Positions 50,815 to 59,797 are shown, numbered from the stretch's first letter. The stretch: 61,961 nt of DNA from Paraburkholderia fungorum (GCF_003610895.1 NZ_MCAS01000042.1:1-61961), one strand, 5' to 3'. Notes: a model not told the origin generated them from the sequence alone. Program-made: numbers and translations.

Positions 50815-51186
50815 ATGAACAGATCATTGGCCGCCGTGGCACTCATCGCATTTTGCTCTCTCGTTCAAGCGAGTCCGGCGTCCGAGCCGAGCAATGGCTT
50901 TCTCACTGGAAAACTCTTTCGAGGAGGGAGTCAATCACTGCGTACTGCTTACGTGATTGGTGTGCTCGACGGCTTCTCCTATGCTCCTGCGTTTGGAGCG
51001 CCGGATACGAAAATCGGGAAGCTACAGCGCTGCGTCGGAGCAATGCACGCCGATGCACGACAGATCGGCACCATCGTAGATCAATACCTCGATGCACATC
51101 CCGACTCGTGGAATGAAAAGATGCAACCGATTGTCCTGCGCGCAATGCGGCAGGCCTGCGCGACTAGTGGGAACGCGGTCGACTGA
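50815..51186 (+). CDS. Secreted Rap1a/Tai-like protein
   Basis: The 123-residue precursor has a signal peptide (MNRSLAAVALIAFCSLVQASPA). The mature part shows the Rap1a/Tai pattern: a GVLDGFSYA motif after SLRTAYVI, then LQRCVGAMHADARQIGTIVDQYLDAHPDSWNEKMQPIVLRAMRQAC with two conserved Cys. Family members include type VI secretion immunity proteins, but many are of unknown function. No effector gene lies beside it. The ATG at 50815 starts the signal peptide. Confidence 0.7.
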   Translation: MNRSLAAVALIAFCSLVQASPASEPSNGFLTGKLFRGGSQSLRTAYVIGVLDGFSYAPAFGAPDTKIGKLQRCVGAMHADARQIGTIVDQYLDAHPDSWNEKMQPIVLRAMRQACATSGNAVD

Positions 51187-51278
51187 AAATCAGTCTTCCA
51201 GATTGTTCCTCTTTCGCGCGGGGTACCGCGCCGCATACATGAACTATCCCCCAATCCCGCAATCCCACAATCGGTGAC

Positions 51279-51302
51279 CGGGAGGCAACTGCCGTCCTCC
51301 CG
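51279..51302. terminator. Hairpin between convergent genes
   Basis: CGGGAGG and CCTCCCG form a 7-bp perfect stem with a 10-base loop between the Rap1a-like gene (+) and the peroxidase gene (-). A second small stem, GCGCGG-GGTA-CCGCGC, is near 51214-51229. They may act as a bidirectional terminator. Confidence 0.5.
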
Positions 51303-51361
51303 TTGCACGACTTTGGCCAGTGCGCGTCGAGCGCATGAAGCGCTCGCCTTCAGCCCAGCAG

Positions 51362-52816
51362 TTACTTGGGAATGCTCTCGTAGCCGTCATTCAGCGTTTT
51401 CACAAACGCAATGATGTCGTCGATATCCTGATCCGTCATCGCAGGCTTGTCGCCAAACTTGCGATCGAATGGGGCGTCAGCAACGTCGATATTCGCACGG
51501 TATTGTTCAGGTAGATCGTCATACACGAGAACCTTGCCCGACGCGTCATGCGGGTAAATTTTCGCCGGGTTCGTGTTGCGAAGGTTGTAGAAGTCCATAA
51601 CCTGTTTAAGGTTGTGATAGACGCCGTTGTGGAAGAACGTGCCGCGCGTTGCCGAGTTGCGCAGGGTCGGCGTCAGGAACATGCCGCAGTATTGCGTATC
51701 TTTTGGCATATCGGTCCGGAACGGCCCGCACACGCCCATATCGAAGAACTTGGGATCCTTGTTCTGCGCAAGTTCGTGATTCCGCGGAACGCCGAGGGCC
51801 TCATACTGCGTATCCGTGAATAGCGGCGGCAGTCCGTCGGAACTCGGTTGGCTCAGGTGGCAACCGGCGCAATTCGCTTTGTCCTTGTCGTTGAATAGAC
51901 GCAGCCCTCGCAGTTCGGCCTGGGTAAGACGCGCATGTCCTTCGAGCCATGCGTCGTACTTGCTTGTGAAGGGGTGAAACGCAGGGTCTTCGAACTGGTA
52001 GCGGCCAATCGCAAACATGGCTTCCGACACTAGCAGGTTAGGGTCGTTGACGACGCGCGGACCAAATAACTGCTTCATCGTACCGATGTACTTCGAGTGC
52101 ATCAGCTTGTCGGCGACCGCCTGCATGTTCGGGTTCGCCATCTCCACCGGGTTCGTCAGCGGTCCAATCGCCTGATCCTGAAGCGTGCTCGCGCGGCCAT
52201 CCCAGAAGAACCCGCCTTGCGGCACCATTGCGGGCGCGGCGGGGGCAACACCCGCGTTTTTCTGGGCGCGTTGTACACCTTGAGCGGCAGACGCAAGCAC
52301 ATCAAGACTGACCGGTGCAGCGTCGGTATCGCCCTGATCGGGGCCGATACTGAACGGCGCCTGGCGGTACAGATAAGCGATTGACGGCGACGGCCGATAG
52401 CCGGCGTCCGTCATGTGGGGGCCGCCCAGTTGCACCGAAAGATCGTTGGGTGGTCCGAAAGCATGTTCGGCGCTGTGACACGACGCGCACGACTGCTTGC
52501 CCGACGCCGACAGTGAAGGATCATTGAACATGTCCCTGCCCAATAGCGCCGCTGCGCTAAGCGGCGCGACCGGGGGCCGCAGGAGCGTGATCGGGTGAGC
52601 GTTCGCGCCCGTTAAATCCTGGATCTTTTCGCCGATCGCCGTGGGCATACGTTCGGGGTAGATCAGCGCGTAGCCAGTTACGACAACGCATGCCAGCACG
52701 ATACTCAGCAGTACCCACAGGATCCGGTGGCGCAGCGTGCGCTTCGCAGCGTCGGGCGATGGGTCGTGTCCGGTGGGAAGTTGCGAAGGTAAGGTGGCAT
52801 TCGAAGGAAGATTCAT
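51362..52816 (-). CDS. Di-haem cytochrome c peroxidase / MauG-like
   Basis: The 484-residue protein has an N-terminal membrane anchor (RILWVLLSIVLACVVVTGYALIYPE) and two CxxCH haem sites: QSCASCHSAEHAFG and ANCAGCHLSQPS. The segments FWDGRASTLQDQAIGPLTNPVEM and PTLRNSATRGTFFHNGVYHNLKQVMDFYN are typical of bacterial cytochrome c peroxidases, which reduce hydrogen peroxide in the periplasm. The ATG at 52816 is chosen although the ribosome-binding site is weak. It lies downstream of the phosphatase gene on the same strand, a pairing seen in Burkholderia. Confidence 0.93.
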   Translation of the reverse strand: MNLPSNATLPSQLPTGHDPSPDAAKRTLRHRILWVLLSIVLACVVVTGYALIYPERMPTAIGEKIQDLTGANAHPITLLRPPVAPLSAAALLGRDMFNDPSLSASGKQSCASCHSAEHAFGPPNDLSVQLGGPHMTDAGYRPSPSIAYLYRQAPFSIGPDQGDTDAAPVSLDVLASAAQGVQRAQKNAGVAPAAPAMVPQGGFFWDGRASTLQDQAIGPLTNPVEMANPNMQAVADKLMHSKYIGTMKQLFGPRVVNDPNLLVSEAMFAIGRYQFEDPAFHPFTSKYDAWLEGHARLTQAELRGLRLFNDKDKANCAGCHLSQPSSDGLPPLFTDTQYEALGVPRNHELAQNKDPKFFDMGVCGPFRTDMPKDTQYCGMFLTPTLRNSATRGTFFHNGVYHNLKQVMDFYNLRNTNPAKIYPHDASGKVLVYDDLPEQYRANIDVADAPFDRKFGDKPAMTDQDIDDIIAFVKTLNDGYESIPK

Positions 52817-52998
52817 GGCGATAGCTGTAGCAAATCTGAACTGCAAATAAGCAAGTCGAGCCACCGTACCGGCTGGCTCGACGCCTTTACTGACTGTCTG
52901 TTATCAACGGTCCGTTCACTGAACGTCATGCCTCAGGATTGACCAGTACTTCCCTGCGGCATGACGGACAGTCAAATCGGAAACGTCAGTCTGACTAC

Positions 52999-54738
52999 CT
53001 AGTTCGTCGCCGGTGCAGAGGAAAGCTTGGTACCAGCATTCGAGTCGAGATAAACCACCGGCGTGCTGCCGCCATTCGTGAAGTCGAACAGCGAATTGAT
53101 GCTGCCCGTCGTCGCGTCGTGCGATGCGCCACCGAGACGCGTGCCGCCAAGCCAGTTGTCTTCGATGAACTTGACAACGGATGCCTGGGTGATCAGCGTA
53201 TGGTCGATGTAGTTGGTACGTGCATACGGCGAGATCACGATTAGCGGCACACGCGTGCCCGGACCGCAACGACCGTTCACTGCAGCGCCCGTCACACCAA
53301 CGCCTTGAGTTGCGCCCGTTGCGTTACACGTACCTGCGCCGTTCAACTGGTCGGCGGTAGCGTCGAACGACGAAGTCGTCGGCGTCGCATAAGCATGGTC
53401 GTACCAACCGTCCGAATCGTCGTACGTGATGATGACGGCAGTGTTCTTCCAATCCGGCTGTTGCTCGAGGAAGTTGACGACCTTCGTGTAGAACGCCTGC
53501 TCGTCAATCGGATCCGAATTACCCGGGTGGCCATCGCCGACTGCCGGCGCTTTCAGATAGCTGACCGACGGGAAGTTACCCGACGAGACGGCAGCGAAAA
53601 AGTCATTGACGTCATATTGATGGTGCACCGGCGTAGCCGTCGAATCGAGCGGATCCGTCTGGCCGATGAGTGCAGTCGAGGTCGGGCGGGTGTGCGCCAG
53701 GTTAGCCGTTGTTTGATAGTACGCGAACCAGTTGTGGTGGGGCACATAGTCCGTCTTTGTTGCTCCGAGGACGGGCGAATACGAACTGCGTTTGCATCCC
53801 GTGGTGCCATTCGGGTTTGTGGCGGTCAGATTGAAACCACCCATGAAGCCGCCCCACGTAATGTTCTTCGCATTGAGCAGGTCACCGATGTTCTTGTTGG
53901 CCGTGGTCATCGACACATTGTCGGTAGTGGACGTCGAAGAGCACACGTCGCCCGTCGGGTCGGAGTCACCATTGACCGTGAAGCCTCCCGCGCCATCGGC
54001 GATGACGTTGTCGCCTTGCGCCGCGCCGTTCGCGGGAACGCCACCGTTCGTTTGTCCCGAGATGACTTCAAGTGCGCCTGGCGTCGACGGACCGTAAGTG
54101 TCCGTGTACATGTTGTCGCTCATTGCGAAGTTCTGGGCGTAGTTCCAGAGCGCCGTGACCGTATTGCCGTCGAAGTAACCCATCACGAGACCCGGCGTAC
54201 CGAATGTCGAACCGCTACTTGCACCGTTATTCCCCGTGTACTTGGGAAACAGGTCAGCCGCGCCGTTGTCGTAGGCAAGCTGTTCCTTCGCGTAGTCGTG
54301 CGACTGGCCGTTCGTGTTGGCCTGGCTCCGGTCCAGCCGGAACGGGTTGATACCGCTGCCTGCGGAAGCCGCGTTGTTGGCCGTGTTCAGGAAGTTCGGG
54401 TTGCTCGTCAGAAGTGATTTCTGATTCAGATTGTTGATCTGGGTCGGCGTATTTGCCGCCGCCGTGAATGCGGGTTCACCAACCGGGTTCTGCGCATTCG
54501 GGTAGGTGCCGAAGTAGTGATCGAAGGAACGGTTTTCACCGAAGATCACGACCAGGTGTTTGATCGGTGTTGCGGTGGCCAGCGAATCCTGCGCCGATAC
54601 GGCAGCCGTCGGCGCAGAGGCGGCGGAGCTAGGGGCAGAGGCGGCGGCAGGAGAGCTGACGTTATTACTGCTCCCGCATGCGGTCAGCACAAACAGTGCT
54701 GCGGCAAACGGAATCGGCAAAAGGGTTCTGCGAAACAT
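52999..54738 (-). CDS. Acid phosphatase/phospholipase C-type lipoprotein (phosphoesterase family)
   Basis: The 579-residue protein has a lipoprotein signal (MFRRTLLPIPFAAALFVLTACGSS with lipobox LTAC) and an Ala/Ser-rich linker. The phosphoesterase domain starts at PIKHLVVIFGENRSFDHYFGTYPN, the AcpA/phospholipase C motif, and continues with NMYTDTYGPSTPGALEVISGQ, AAVIITYDDSDGWYDHAY-like metal ligands and RVPLIVISPYARTNYIDHTLITQASVVKFIEDNW. It should hydrolyse phosphate esters outside the inner membrane. The exact substrate is unknown. Confidence 0.92.
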   Translation of the reverse strand: MFRRTLLPIPFAAALFVLTACGSSNNVSSPAAASAPSSAASAPTAAVSAQDSLATATPIKHLVVIFGENRSFDHYFGTYPNAQNPVGEPAFTAAANTPTQINNLNQKSLLTSNPNFLNTANNAASAGSGINPFRLDRSQANTNGQSHDYAKEQLAYDNGAADLFPKYTGNNGASSGSTFGTPGLVMGYFDGNTVTALWNYAQNFAMSDNMYTDTYGPSTPGALEVISGQTNGGVPANGAAQGDNVIADGAGGFTVNGDSDPTGDVCSSTSTTDNVSMTTANKNIGDLLNAKNITWGGFMGGFNLTATNPNGTTGCKRSSYSPVLGATKTDYVPHHNWFAYYQTTANLAHTRPTSTALIGQTDPLDSTATPVHHQYDVNDFFAAVSSGNFPSVSYLKAPAVGDGHPGNSDPIDEQAFYTKVVNFLEQQPDWKNTAVIITYDDSDGWYDHAYATPTTSSFDATADQLNGAGTCNATGATQGVGVTGAAVNGRCGPGTRVPLIVISPYARTNYIDHTLITQASVVKFIEDNWLGGTRLGGASHDATTGSINSLFDFTNGGSTPVVYLDSNAGTKLSSAPATN

Positions 54739-55357
54739 TAGGGGGCTCCACATTCGCTATCCAGCCCTTCCGTCTGGAAGTGCGGATGGTGCTGGCGTTT
54801 GTTGTTAGAAAGGCGACGGACCAACTATTGGATGAAGCTGGCGAATTGGACCACTAAAGAATGAAAGTTTTCGGGCAACATTCTGACTGTCGCCTTTCAG
54901 TGGCGCAGATGTTCTGCTCCAAGCGGTGATCAGGTTAAAAAACGTGCTGGCTCAAAACGCGGGCAGTTTTCCCACGTGAGGAGCGCCAGATCGACCAGTC
55001 CCCGCGATTTCGGCATGCGTCCGTTCGCTGGATATCTTCTTCGAGTTGGCGCTGCGGTACATCGATCTTGCAATTTCCTTTCTTTTGGAAGGTATTTGCA
55101 AGTTCGGGTTTCGCTATCTTCGTAGTCCCAATCTGCTTCGACTCAAAAATCACCGAACTGATATTTGCTTCGTATATGCCCCGTGACGATGATCAGTGTC
55201 CGGGCAAAGTGACTTTGAGCGGTTCAGTTCGACCCGCATCGACCCGTCGCCCGTGCGATGCAAACGTCCGCGCCAGGATGGTTAAGCTGCCTGTAAGTTT
55301 CGGCAAGATGCATTTCCACAGCTCGACCCTAAGGCCAACGAACGAATATGCCTCTGG
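54739..55357. other. Gene-poor interval
   Basis: These ~620 bases hold the promoter of the phosphatase gene at the left end and otherwise no convincing gene. A minus-strand frame from 55153 to 54935 (72 residues, starting MIFESKQIGTTKIAKPELAN) has no ribosome-binding site. A short AAAGTGACTTT palindrome is at about 55206-55216. The sequence is more AT-rich than its surroundings and may be decayed. Confidence 0.4.
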
Positions 55358-55822
55358 TCAAAGGTCGAGTTGATCCGCTGTGATTCCGAGCGCGGCCGCA
55401 ATCTTTTCGCGCGAAGACTCGCGCAGCCGTTCTTTTCGTTCGTGCTGCGCGTAGGCTGGCTGACTGATGCCCAGGCGAGCCGCGACTTCTATCTGTTTCA
55501 GGCCAAGGTGCTCACGCCATGCTCTAGATGGCGTCGCACCGTTCGCGATTGCGCTCACGACTTCGTGCGGAATCGGTCCACGTTCGGCGCTGGGCTCGGC
55601 GACGTCGTCGGTGCGCAGATTCTGGCCGACGCGAGCAAGTCCGCGCCATGTGTAGTCTTGCCTGCTACAAACCTGGTCATCTTCACGCCACGTCGCCCCA
55701 TCCCAAAAGCGCAATTTGGATAACGAGCCGATCAACCAGTGAGTCTCGTAAAAGCCGATCCGCACAGGCTTGGTCGTGGAAGCGAACCAGCCTGTTTTAT
55801 AAATGGTTTGGTTATTGCTCAT
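55358..55822 (-). CDS. XRE-family HTH protein with unusual N-terminal domain
   Basis: The 154-residue protein has two parts. Residues about 8-66 (KTGWFASTTKPVRIGFYETH, KLRFWDGATWREDDQ, DYTWRGLA) resemble small Trp-rich proteins found as separate ORFs in phages and Burkholderia. Residues about 85-154 form an XRE HTH (SRAWREHLGLKQIEVAARLGISQPAYAQHERKERLRESSREKIAAALGITADQLDL) like HigA-type antitoxins. No toxin gene is adjacent. The function is unknown; DNA binding is likely. Confidence 0.75.
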   Translation of the reverse strand: MSNNQTIYKTGWFASTTKPVRIGFYETHWLIGSLSKLRFWDGATWREDDQVCSRQDYTWRGLARVGQNLRTDDVAEPSAERGPIPHEVVSAIANGATPSRAWREHLGLKQIEVAARLGISQPAYAQHERKERLRESSREKIAAALGITADQLDL

Positions 55823-55873
55823 CCGCCGACCCTCTACAAAACGACGAATACAACTTTACACGCACACTTCTGA

Positions 55874-56030
55874 CGCGCCGAGCTTGTCGCACCATGCCAG
55901 TCGGGACGGTTCGCCATCTATGCCGCGGATTTTGATACGGTGCCAAACCTGACCGGCTTCCCATCGGAGAACTGCTGCGCTGGCGCGGCGTGCACGATGA
56001 ACGATGTTCCCGGGTCTGTGCGGCCCGGAA
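55874..56030 (+). pseudogene. Decayed C-terminal fragment of an ArsR-type repressor
   Basis: One plus frame, without a usable start, reads RAELVAPCQSGRFAIYAADFD and then TVPNLTGFPSENCCAGAACT. It aligns with the end of the intact ArsR at 58479-58811 (HADLVKPQQQGRFIIYTANFD, GLIGFLTENCCAGASCT), including the As(III)-binding CC...C. The 5' two-thirds is missing; a stop at 55871 and the divergent XRE gene lie upstream. It suggests a second arsR copy that was cut here, just ahead of chrA. Confidence 0.75.
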
Positions 56031-56168
56031 CGTTACGGCGCACTGAGCACTATCGTGAGCGCAAAGAAACGAGCCGGGAAATCGCTGCGACACTGGCGCA
56101 GCAATCAGATGTGAAACAATGCGCGCCAACGGTACCGCTAGCGATTCTCAATGAAAGCATGATTACTC

Positions 56169-57419
56169 ATGACACGTGAACAAACGAAAACCGCAGTCGT
56201 CTCACCGCCTTTGGCTCAACCCGGCACAGCTGCGGAGGTTCTCGCGGTATTTCTCAAACTAGGGCTAACGAGCTTCGGTGGGCCCATTGCCCACCTGGGG
56301 TACTTTCGTAAGGAGTTCGTCGAGCGGCGCCGCTGGCTCGATGATGAAACCTTCACCGATCTCGTCGGGCTTTGTCAGTTCTTGCCAGGACCAGCGAGCA
56401 GCCAGGCAGGATTCTCGATTGGTATCTTGCGCGCAGGATGGCTTGGCGGACTCGCGGCCTGGTGTGGATTCACGCTGCCATCAGTCTTACTGTTACTCGG
56501 TTTTGCGGCGCTTGCCCCAAGTCTTAGCGGCCCTGTCGGTGTCGGCCTGATTCACGGGTTGAAGCTTGTCGCTGTCGCCGTCGTAGCTCAAGCGGTTTGG
56601 GATATGGCGCGGCGTCTGTGTCCAGATCGGCGCCGCGCTGCCATCGCGCTTGTCGCTGTCTCGCTACTCAGCATGCTGACGACCATCTATGCGCAGCTTA
56701 TCGTTATCGCACTCGGCGCGGTGCTTGGACTGGCGCTATGCAGGAACGCAAGGTCGCCAGACGCCAATCGCCTCCAGCAGCACACTCACGAGGTCTACGT
56801 TTCCCGCACGGCAGGTGCCGCCGCGCTGATCCTCTTTTTTGTCCTGTTGCTCGGACTTCCGGCAGTAGCTGGACTGCACACGGGGCAGGCGGTCAAGGTC
56901 TTCGAGGCGTTCTACCGCTCTGGTGCTCTGGTGTTTGGTGGTGGTCACGTCGTGCTCCCGCTCCTGCAACAGCAGACAGTAGTGACTGGCTGGGTCTCGC
57001 CGAACGATTTTCTTGCAGGCTACGGTGCGGCCCAGGCAGTGCCAGGCCCCCTGTTCACGTTCGCCGCGTTCCTCGGCTGGATCATGGCTGACGCGCCGAA
57101 TCATTGGACCGGTGCATTGCTCGCTACTGCGGGCATTTTCCTCCCTGGTCTGCTGCTCGTACTCGCGGCGCTACCCTACTGGCAAGCACTGCGGGCTCGT
57201 CCATCGATGGCTGCACTGCTTGCCGGGGTGAATGCTGCGGTCGTTGGACTGCTGGCCACCGCGCTGTACTCGCCTGTGTGGACCAGCGCGGTTCTTTCGG
57301 AGGTGGACTTTGCGATTGCAGCCGTCAGTTTTTTTCTGCTGACCCGCTGGAAGATTCCGCCGCTCGCCGTCGTTGTGCTTTGTGCGCTGGCCGGCATCGT
57401 TGAGGCGATCTTGCGCTGA
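56169..57419 (+). CDS. chrA: Chromate efflux transporter ChrA
   Basis: This long-chain CHR-family inner-membrane protein (416 residues, about 11 helices) exports chromate. Both CHR halves are visible. The first starts LAVFLKLGLTSFGGPIAHLGYFRKEFVERRRWLDDETFTDLVGLCQFLPGPASSQ; the second starts VFEAFYRSGALVFGGGHVVLPLLQQQTV and includes AQAVPGPLFTFAAFLGWIM. No chrB or chrF regulator is next to it. The ATG at 56169 has only a weak ribosome-binding site. Confidence 0.95.
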   Translation: MTREQTKTAVVSPPLAQPGTAAEVLAVFLKLGLTSFGGPIAHLGYFRKEFVERRRWLDDETFTDLVGLCQFLPGPASSQAGFSIGILRAGWLGGLAAWCGFTLPSVLLLLGFAALAPSLSGPVGVGLIHGLKLVAVAVVAQAVWDMARRLCPDRRRAAIALVAVSLLSMLTTIYAQLIVIALGAVLGLALCRNARSPDANRLQQHTHEVYVSRTAGAAALILFFVLLLGLPAVAGLHTGQAVKVFEAFYRSGALVFGGGHVVLPLLQQQTVVTGWVSPNDFLAGYGAAQAVPGPLFTFAAFLGWIMADAPNHWTGALLATAGIFLPGLLLVLAALPYWQALRARPSMAALLAGVNAAVVGLLATALYSPVWTSAVLSEVDFAIAAVSFFLLTRWKIPPLAVVVLCALAGIVEAILR

Positions 57420-57577
57420 GTCGATGATTCTTAGGGACGGGCGCAAGTGTCCGGATCACGAACGCAAACCCGGAAGAAGGCCGCAACCAGCGTGGTACCG
57501 CGCGGCCGTCAAACTGACCTCGTGATCGCATTCGGCTAGAGCCGCCGGTCCAGACATCCATAGTCCTGACAGGCAAT

Positions 57578-57799
57578 CTACCGACGTTTGTGGCGGAGTT
57601 CGCGTCCAGCGTAGACGGCCGAAAACAGACCAATGAGTACGGCTGCTACGGCCAACGATTCATCTTGCCGTCCGGGAGGCTCTGACGACGTCGCATGGAA
57701 CCAGAGGCCTATTCCGATTGCCGTCATGAACATGCCAAAGATAAGCCCCCACACTGGCCCCGCCGTATCGGGGCGTCCTAATCTGTGAGACATTTTCAT
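57578..57799 (-). CDS. Small two-helix membrane protein
   Basis: The 73-residue protein has two hydrophobic segments (VWGLIFGMFMTAIGIGLWF and LAVAAVLIGLFSAVYAG) and a basic C-terminal tail (RELRHKRR). GGGGAG lies 7 bases before the ATG at 57799. It is convergent with chrA. The family and role are unknown. Confidence 0.6.
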   Translation of the reverse strand: MKMSHRLGRPDTAGPVWGLIFGMFMTAIGIGLWFHATSSEPPGRQDESLAVAAVLIGLFSAVYAGRELRHKRR

Positions 57800-57939
57800 C
57801 GTTGTACTCCCCGTCCCGCATCGACATTTCTATTGCCGCACTTGCGAGTTCCGCATTGGTGCGGTCTGAGAAAAGCTTACGCGGTCAAAAGGTCGTCATC
57901 AATAAGCTAAATTACCACTGAGGCCATTTAGAGTTTTGC

Positions 57940-58160
57940 GATCGAACGGACAGACGCCAATGCAAGGGCAACCGCGCCCCTACGGGAGAGGTGGGGTACG
58001 TTGCGATCGTGGGGATCTGCAAGGCTGGAGCCGCAGTAGCCGTTTTCTCCCCCCTGCGTTTTGGCGAATCACACGGTAAGCCGTTTTTCAGTGAAGCGGA
58101 TGCGCTCATGGGCGGTTATAGCGCGGCACAGCGGATCGTCGATGATCTGCTTCATTCGTA
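57940..58160 (+). pseudogene. C-terminal gene remnant without start
   Basis: A plus frame ending at the TAG at 58158-58160 reads like a real protein end: VGYVAIVGICKAGAAVAVFS, then GESHGKPFFSEADALMGGYS and AAQRIVDDLLHS. No start codon or ribosome-binding site precedes it, and the upstream frame turns into low-quality text. I do not recognise the family. It looks like the tail of a deleted gene between chrA and the ars operon. Confidence 0.5.
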
Positions 58161-58427
58161 GTCAACCGATCAGCGGACAAAACGAATCGGAGCCTCGGGT
58201 GTTTGGATCAAATGTCTGCTCAACGTCGAATGACTGAAGTGAACCTATGATCTGCCCTTTTTGCTACGCCGCGCGACTATCGGTTCATGGCCGATCAGTG
58301 GCTTATGCATTCGCGTGCGTGCCGTCCTTTCGCAAAACAACGAGCCCCTCTGTTCGACCCATAACTGCCTGTCGCAGTTGCTAGATCCGTGTCTCAGCGC
58401 ACTCAGGATCAGCGGCATGCAGTCGCT

Positions 58428-58451
58428 ACGTTTCAATAATACTTGAAATGT
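58428..58451. promoter_or_regulatory. Candidate ArsR operator
   Basis: TTTCAA-TAATAC-TTGAAA is a perfect 6-6-6 inverted repeat at 58431-58448, and flanking bases extend it (ACG and TGT, two of three matching). It lies 30 bases before the arsR start in an AT-rich patch, as expected for an ArsR-family binding site that overlaps the ars promoter. Confidence 0.75.
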
Positions 58452-58478
58452 CAAAATGAATGGTCTATCGTTCAGTGC

Positions 58479-58811
58479 ATGGACTCAAACCTTGTTGTAC
58501 GCGCCTTGAGCGCGCTTGCCCATGAATCGCGCCTTGCGATCTTTCGCCTGCTGGTCGTCGCAGGCCCCGTCGGCATGGCCGCCGGTGAAATCGCGCAGCA
58601 GTTGGGGCTATCTCCTTCAAGCCTGTCGTTCCACCTGAAGGACCTGTCACATGCTGATCTGGTGAAGCCGCAACAGCAGGGGCGTTTCATCATTTACACG
58701 GCGAATTTCGATGCCATGACGGGTCTGATCGGTTTTCTGACGGAGAACTGCTGCGCGGGCGCGAGTTGTACCGCGAGCGATCTCCCCAATTGCTGCGGAG
58801 ACACACCATGA
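58479..58811 (+). CDS. arsR: ArsR-family arsenite-responsive repressor
   Basis: The 110-residue repressor has a winged HTH (ALAHESRLAIFRLLVVAGPVGMAAGEIAQQLGLSPSSLSFHLKDLSHADLV) and a C-terminal As(III) site, ENCCAGASCT, with two adjacent Cys and a third six residues later. This arrangement is that of the Acidithiobacillus-type ArsR rather than the E. coli type. Arsenite binding releases it from the operator at 58428-58451. The start of arsI overlaps its stop (ATGA). Confidence 0.95.
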   Translation: MDSNLVVRALSALAHESRLAIFRLLVVAGPVGMAAGEIAQQLGLSPSSLSFHLKDLSHADLVKPQQQGRFIIYTANFDAMTGLIGFLTENCCAGASCTASDLPNCCGDTP

Positions 58812-59248
58812 AGCGTATGCACATCCATATCGCGGTCGAGAACCTGGGCGACAGCATTCGGTTTTACCGTGCCATGTTCGGCGACGCAGAGCCCACGGTC
58901 CAGAAAAGTGATTACTGCAAGTGGGAGTTGACCAATCCGGCCGTCAACTTCGCAATTTCACAGCGTGGAGCGAAGCCGGGTGTTGACCACCTTGGCATTC
59001 AGGTAGAAACCGACGTGGAGCTGGCCGAGATGAATGCACGCTTCGCCGCCGCGGAACTGCCAGTCCAGCCACAGACGGGCACAACCTGCTGCTATGCGCG
59101 ATCGGATAAAGCATGGACGACGGATCCTCAGGGTGTCGCGTGGGAAACGTTTCGAACACTTGAAGCCGCGCCGGTCTACGGTCATTCGCGCGACCAATCG
59201 CAAACACATCAGCAGTCGTCGGCCGCTTGCTGCATACCGGCTAAGTAA
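58808..59248 (+). CDS. arsI: ArsI/CadI-family dioxygenase (C-As lyase type)
   Basis: The 146-residue protein is of the vicinal-oxygen-chelate fold. ArsI is an Fe(II) dioxygenase that cleaves the C-As bond of trivalent methylarsenicals. Visible features are the metal His in MHIHIAVENLGDSIRFYRAMFG, the second His in PGVDHLGIQVE, the substrate Cys pair in TTCCYA, and a late Glu in WETF. The C-terminal SSAACCIPAK has more Cys. Coupling to arsR supports an arsenic role; CadI-like annotation is the alternative. Confidence 0.88.
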   Translation: MKRMHIHIAVENLGDSIRFYRAMFGDAEPTVQKSDYCKWELTNPAVNFAISQRGAKPGVDHLGIQVETDVELAEMNARFAAAELPVQPQTGTTCCYARSDKAWTTDPQGVAWETFRTLEAAPVYGHSRDQSQTHQQSSAACCIPAK

Positions 59249-59275
59249 CCCTATCGTGACCTTCAGGAGCCGCCT

Positions 59276-59797
59276 GTGAGCGACAAACCTTACTCGATTC
59301 TCATTCTCTGCACGGGCAACAGTTCGCGCAGCATCATGGCCGAAGCGTTGTTCAACGTGTTGGGGAAAGGCCGGTTTCAGGCATATAGCGCGGGCAGTCA
59401 CCCATCCGGGGCGGTGAACCCGTTCGCCATTGAACGCTGTGAAACATTGGGTTACGACACAGCAGGGTTGCGCAGCAAGAGCTGGGACGAGTTTGCGACG
59501 CCTGACGCTCCACACATGGATTTCGTCATCACGGTGTGCGACCAGGCAGCGGGCGAAGTCTGTCCGATCTGGCCAGGCCATCCGATGACGGCACATTGGG
59601 GTTTCGAGGATCCGGCGGCTTTTGAAGGCAGCGACGACGACAAACGAAAGGTTTTCAGCAAGGTCTATCGGCAAATCATGAGCCGCGTGAGCCAGTTCGT
59701 GAATCTGCCATTGCATGTGCTGGACCGCAATGCGATCCAGCGCGAAATGCGCGCGATCGGTGAGAAGCCGGCAGAGGAATCAAATGAGCAGCACTGA
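59276..59797 (+). CDS. arsC: Arsenate reductase, low-molecular-weight phosphatase type
   Basis: The 173-residue enzyme reduces arsenate to arsenite. It has the LMW-PTP loop ILCTGNSSRSIMAEALFN, PFAIERCETLGYDTAGLRSKSWDEF and DFVITVCDQAAGEVCPIWPG with further Cys, then HWGFEDPA. This is the thioredoxin- or glutaredoxin/mycothiol-linked class, unlike the ArsC encoded at 60866. The start is GTG at 59276 after AGGAGC. It overlaps acr3 by 14 bases. Confidence 0.93.
   Translation: MSDKPYSILILCTGNSSRSIMAEALFNVLGKGRFQAYSAGSHPSGAVNPFAIERCETLGYDTAGLRSKSWDEFATPDAPHMDFVITVCDQAAGEVCPIWPGHPMTAHWGFEDPAAFEGSDDDKRKVFSKVYRQIMSRVSQFVNLPLHVLDRNAIQREMRAIGEKPAEESNEQH

Noticed and set aside
53305..54417. 370-residue plus-strand ORF over the phosphatase gene
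   Set aside because: It is antisense to an intact lipoprotein phosphatase with clear motifs; Arg/Val-rich text is typical of reverse-frame ORFs.
54935..55153. Minus-strand 72-residue ORF in the gene-poor interval
   Set aside because: No ribosome-binding site and no recognisable pattern; it may be a decayed gene but cannot be supported.
17341..55220. Recurring AAAGTGACTTT-like motif (17349, 35240, 43825 region, 55206)
   Set aside because: Copies lie in unrelated coding and non-coding places without regular context, so chance occurrence is more likely than a functional site.
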